Of a DNA stretch of 26,416 nt, positions 23,880-26,416 are shown one piece after another. The notes under the pieces are model-generated. The model did not search any database. It was not told the origin of the DNA and saw nothing but the letters and a program-made list of their open reading frames with translations. The translations under genes were made by a program, and so were the position numbers. Numbering within the stretch: the stretch's first letter is position 1; each line of letters opens with the position of its first letter. Origin of the DNA: an uncultured Flavihumibacter sp. (GTDB lineage Bacteria; Bacteroidota; Bacteroidia; Chitinophagales; Chitinophagaceae); NCBI GenBank assembly GCA_946482545.1, contig CAMLRX010000064.1, positions 1-26,416 on the forward strand. The letters run 5' to 3'.

Positions 23880-26401
23880 TTACGCTGAAGTTTGGGTAAG
23901 AAAGAGGCGAACCGCATATACAATGCCACTAAAACCACGGCAATGATCAACGCCCATTCGTGGGGTTCAGGAACAGCTCCTTTGGAATGCTGGGTAGCAT
24001 TCTGAAGACTTTTCTTGCTGGCTTCAATATCAAATCGTTTGTAATCTTCCTGGGTTTCCAGGACCACCAGGCTGGATACGGGGCTTACAATATGCGCTTC
24101 CTGCGCCGTTTGCACCAGTGCCGGGTTAAGGTCTGAACCCGCAAGCAATGCAGGCCCTCCGGCACTCATCATATAATTGTAAGCGAACAGACGTGCAAGA
24201 TGATCGGGAGCGCCCTTCTTTTCCAGAGAAAGTTGTGGCTGTTTTGTAAAGGCAATACCAGACCGCTCAGCGAATACTATGGTGGAATCTTCTTTTCCTG
24301 CATCGAACCTGCCGGCAACAAGCAGTGCTTGCAGGTCTTTCAGTGTACCCCGTTCATAACGGAAAGCACGGAACAATTTCAGGGTCTCGAGGTAAGGAGA
24401 AAGCTGATGGCCGAAATGAAACAGCTTTACTTGTCTTCCATTGCTGAAATATTGCTGAAGGGCCAGGTGTTGGTCTGAATTTTTTATAGCAGAATACCCC
24501 GGTCCTTCGGCAGAACCTTTGGTGATTACGATGGCGGCTTCCGGGTCGTTGATGACATGAAATGGAAACAGACTGAACCTGTTCCTGCGTGATGCTTTAA
24601 AAAACGCCGACTTATTTTGTGCCGTTATTTCAACCGGTTTTTGTAGTGCATTAATACCATATACTTTACGATGACCGGAGTTTTGAAGTATAAAATCCAG
24701 TTCTTCAGCTGTCCAGGTTGCATCCAGGTCAACATACAGGTTGCTCGCTGGCGCAATAGTCCTGAAAGGGGAATAGGGGATAACCTTGTATTCATTCCCG
24801 TTAAAAACAAACGCATCATCAGCAATAGCCGTTGCTTTCATGGTGATCTCCAGGTCGGGATGGTATTTGCCGCTGTACGTGAAACGATGCGCCGTTGAGC
24901 CGGATGTTGAAAATTTTCGGGAGAAGGCAACGGAAGATGGGGCTGTGGCAAATGTGACCAGATGTTCAGCGGTGGCGCCAGCAGCTTTGGGTCCTTCAAA
25001 ATAAAAGTCGCTGAACTGCACTCGGTCACCTTTCAGCAACAATGGCGCTGAAATGCCTATTTTAAAAGTTCTGGGTGTATTGCCCTGCACAGGGAACACC
25101 CTTACGGAAACCGTATTGCCTTCCCGCCAGTGCACCACAGATGGATCTCTGCTTTCAACGCCAACAATGGTGTTGTACGCCTTTTCGGCTTTTTCTTTTG
25201 TGGTAAGAATGCCTTTTTCTTCAATACCGTTTATCCATAAGGAAAGCGAACTTACCACTGCTCCTTCAGACAAATGAAACGTATAGATGGCTTCCTGTGG
25301 ACCAGACCTGGAATGATTTGTATTTTTTACCCTGAGCGTTTTCTCGGTATAGCACAAACGCAGTTTCGGCCAAATGGTGGTTGTAGTGGCAACATGATCC
25401 GTAACCAGTTCCGTTCCACGCCACAACCGTTGTTCAGCCTGGTGCCCTGCATCGAACAACGACTCCAGTATTTTAACCCGTTCCTCTTCCCTGAAATGAA
25501 GGCCGGGGGAAAAGAAGCTTGCCGTCATAATCAATGGATCATGGTATATCCTGTCTCCAAAATTCCTCCCGGGTAAACCACGCCAGAAAGTACTGTTGCT
25601 GCTTTTATCGGCAGTAACATAGTTGAACCCCGACCGGAGCACAAGGCCGGTAAAATCATGCGCTGGTATTTGTCTGGCAGCATTGATCCAGGTAGGAAGC
25701 CCGTTTTTAGAAAGTGCCGAAGTGTTATCCGAAATCTTATTCAGTTCTTCCACCTTCAGCCGCCAGCAGATGCTGTAAATGATAACAACAAGCGCTGCGC
25801 TTCCCAAACCAATATAGAACCATGTAATCCGTTGTCCTTCCCTTACAGCACACCTTCGGATTAACAACAGGATGTAAATACAAAACAACAGCGGCACAAA
25901 CGTATGGAGGGAGATGCCCAAAACCAGTGCCAGCAACATACTTACCGGCATTATGGGAAGAAGGTATATGCTTAAATAGGCAAAACCTGCAAACGCGATC
26001 CCGGCTATAAACAACTGAACATGTTTTAACCGGGAATGAAAAGGTACTATTTCAAAACAAAGGAAGTTAATGCAAAAGATATACAGCAGCACCATAAACC
26101 ATACAACAGTGGTTTCAAATACAGCCATTTCCCTGTTTAAGGCAAACGCACTGATCAGCGCCAGCGTGAGGCAGGAAAATGCAGGGGAAAAACTTTCGTT
26201 CCGAATGAAAACCTGCCCTTTAAAACAGATGATAAGAAAGAAGACAGCCGTAAGGATATGGTTCACAAAAAACATCCCTGTATTATTTGTTCCAGGATCT
26301 TCCGACAATAGGGGGAAGATGAAAAGTAGCAGCGAAATTGCTATAAACAGAAGCCCTGTACCAATAGATTCCTGCCTGAGATGGTAGCTGAGTCGGTTCA
26401 T
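23876..26401 (-). CDS. XrtN system VIT domain protein, predicted exosortase substrate
   Basis: The protein has 841 residues. About eight membrane helices fill residues 13-213 (for example GTGLLFIAISLLLFIF, MLLALVLGISLHTFV, IGLGSAALVVIIYSI). A long periplasmic part follows. It includes a VIT domain at about 350-456, with AIYTFHLSEGA, the KAEKAYN signature at 404-410, and VSVRVFPVQ. VIT domains are otherwise known from inter-alpha-trypsin inhibitor heavy chains and bacterial surface proteins, usually with a vWA domain; I see no clear MIDAS motif here. The C-terminus is a PEP-type sorting signal: VPEPHEW (PEP at 811-813), a membrane helix at about 816-833 and a basic end, KLQRK. The gene overlaps xrtN by 4 bases. 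Only 15 bases upstream are in the window, so promoter and upstream partners are not visible. Confidence 0.87.
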   Translation of the reverse strand: MNRLSYHLRQESIGTGLLFIAISLLLFIFPLLSEDPGTNNTGMFFVNHILTAVFFLIICFKGQVFIRNESFSPAFSCLTLALISAFALNREMAVFETTVVWFMVLLYIFCINFLCFEIVPFHSRLKHVQLFIAGIAFAGFAYLSIYLLPIMPVSMLLALVLGISLHTFVPLLFCIYILLLIRRCAVREGQRITWFYIGLGSAALVVIIYSICWRLKVEELNKISDNTSALSKNGLPTWINAARQIPAHDFTGLVLRSGFNYVTADKSSNSTFWRGLPGRNFGDRIYHDPLIMTASFFSPGLHFREEERVKILESLFDAGHQAEQRLWRGTELVTDHVATTTTIWPKLRLCYTEKTLRVKNTNHSRSGPQEAIYTFHLSEGAVVSSLSLWINGIEEKGILTTKEKAEKAYNTIVGVESRDPSVVHWREGNTVSVRVFPVQGNTPRTFKIGISAPLLLKGDRVQFSDFYFEGPKAAGATAEHLVTFATAPSSVAFSRKFSTSGSTAHRFTYSGKYHPDLEITMKATAIADDAFVFNGNEYKVIPYSPFRTIAPASNLYVDLDATWTAEELDFILQNSGHRKVYGINALQKPVEITAQNKSAFFKASRRNRFSLFPFHVINDPEAAIVITKGSAEGPGYSAIKNSDQHLALQQYFSNGRQVKLFHFGHQLSPYLETLKLFRAFRYERGTLKDLQALLVAGRFDAGKEDSTIVFAERSGIAFTKQPQLSLEKKGAPDHLARLFAYNYMMSAGGPALLAGSDLNPALVQTAQEAHIVSPVSSLVVLETQEDYKRFDIEASKKSLQNATQHSKGAVPEPHEWALIIAVVLVALYMRFASFLPKLQRK

Positions 26402-26416
26402 GGTGTAAGGTTATTT

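Noticed and set aside
1..26416. CRISPR arrays, insertion sequences and phage genes
   Set aside because: I saw no regularly spaced repeats, transposase motifs or phage structural genes.

Overview
The window looks like a chromosomal segment of a Bacteroidota member, most likely Chitinophagaceae or a close relative. The evidence is a type IX secretion (T9SS) C-terminal tail, a hybrid two-component system with a periplasmic propeller sensor, Bacteroidota-type glycoside hydrolases, an exosortase of the XrtN type, weak Shine-Dalgarno sequences and a few TAnnTTTG-like promoter boxes. Taxonomy is inferred from gene content only.

Layout. 1-99: the 3' part of a tRNA-Arg(ACG) and its terminator. 288-7926: three secreted proteins of unknown role. 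These are a 1584-residue multidomain T9SS substrate, a small concanavalin-like protein on the minus strand, and a 553-residue protein resembling the N-terminal part of Bacteroidota TlpA-like proteins. 8236-20193: a carbohydrate-degradation cluster. GH31, GH43+CBM6 and GH27 enzymes form a tight plus-strand cluster, followed by a 1382-residue hybrid two-component regulator (HTCS) and then a second GH43 enzyme. A strong hairpin terminator at 20250-20281 separates this from a lone minus-strand ExbD. 21059-22518: a small-gene stretch with a GyrI-like effector-binding gene broken by an apparent 1-base frameshift, a DUF1801 gene, an orphan T9SS tail remnant and a DUF1304 membrane protein. 22530-26401 (minus strand): a two-gene exosortase system.

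How the genes work together. The CAZyme cluster fits periplasmic trimming of decorated plant oligosaccharides by side-chain enzymes (alpha-xylosidase or alpha-glucosidase type GH31, arabinofuranosidase/xylosidase type GH43, alpha-galactosidase-like GH27). The HTCS probably senses an oligosaccharide in the periplasm and drives transcription through its own AraC domain. No SusC/SusD pair or endo-acting enzyme is inside the window.

The most interesting system is at the right end. A polytopic inner-membrane protein with a periplasmic VIT domain ends in a PEP-type sorting tail. Its stop codon overlaps the start codon of an exosortase (XrtN) that carries the Cys/Arg/His catalytic set and an EpsI-like C-terminal domain. 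This looks like a sorting enzyme dedicated to one neighbouring substrate. Its biological role cannot be read from the sequence.
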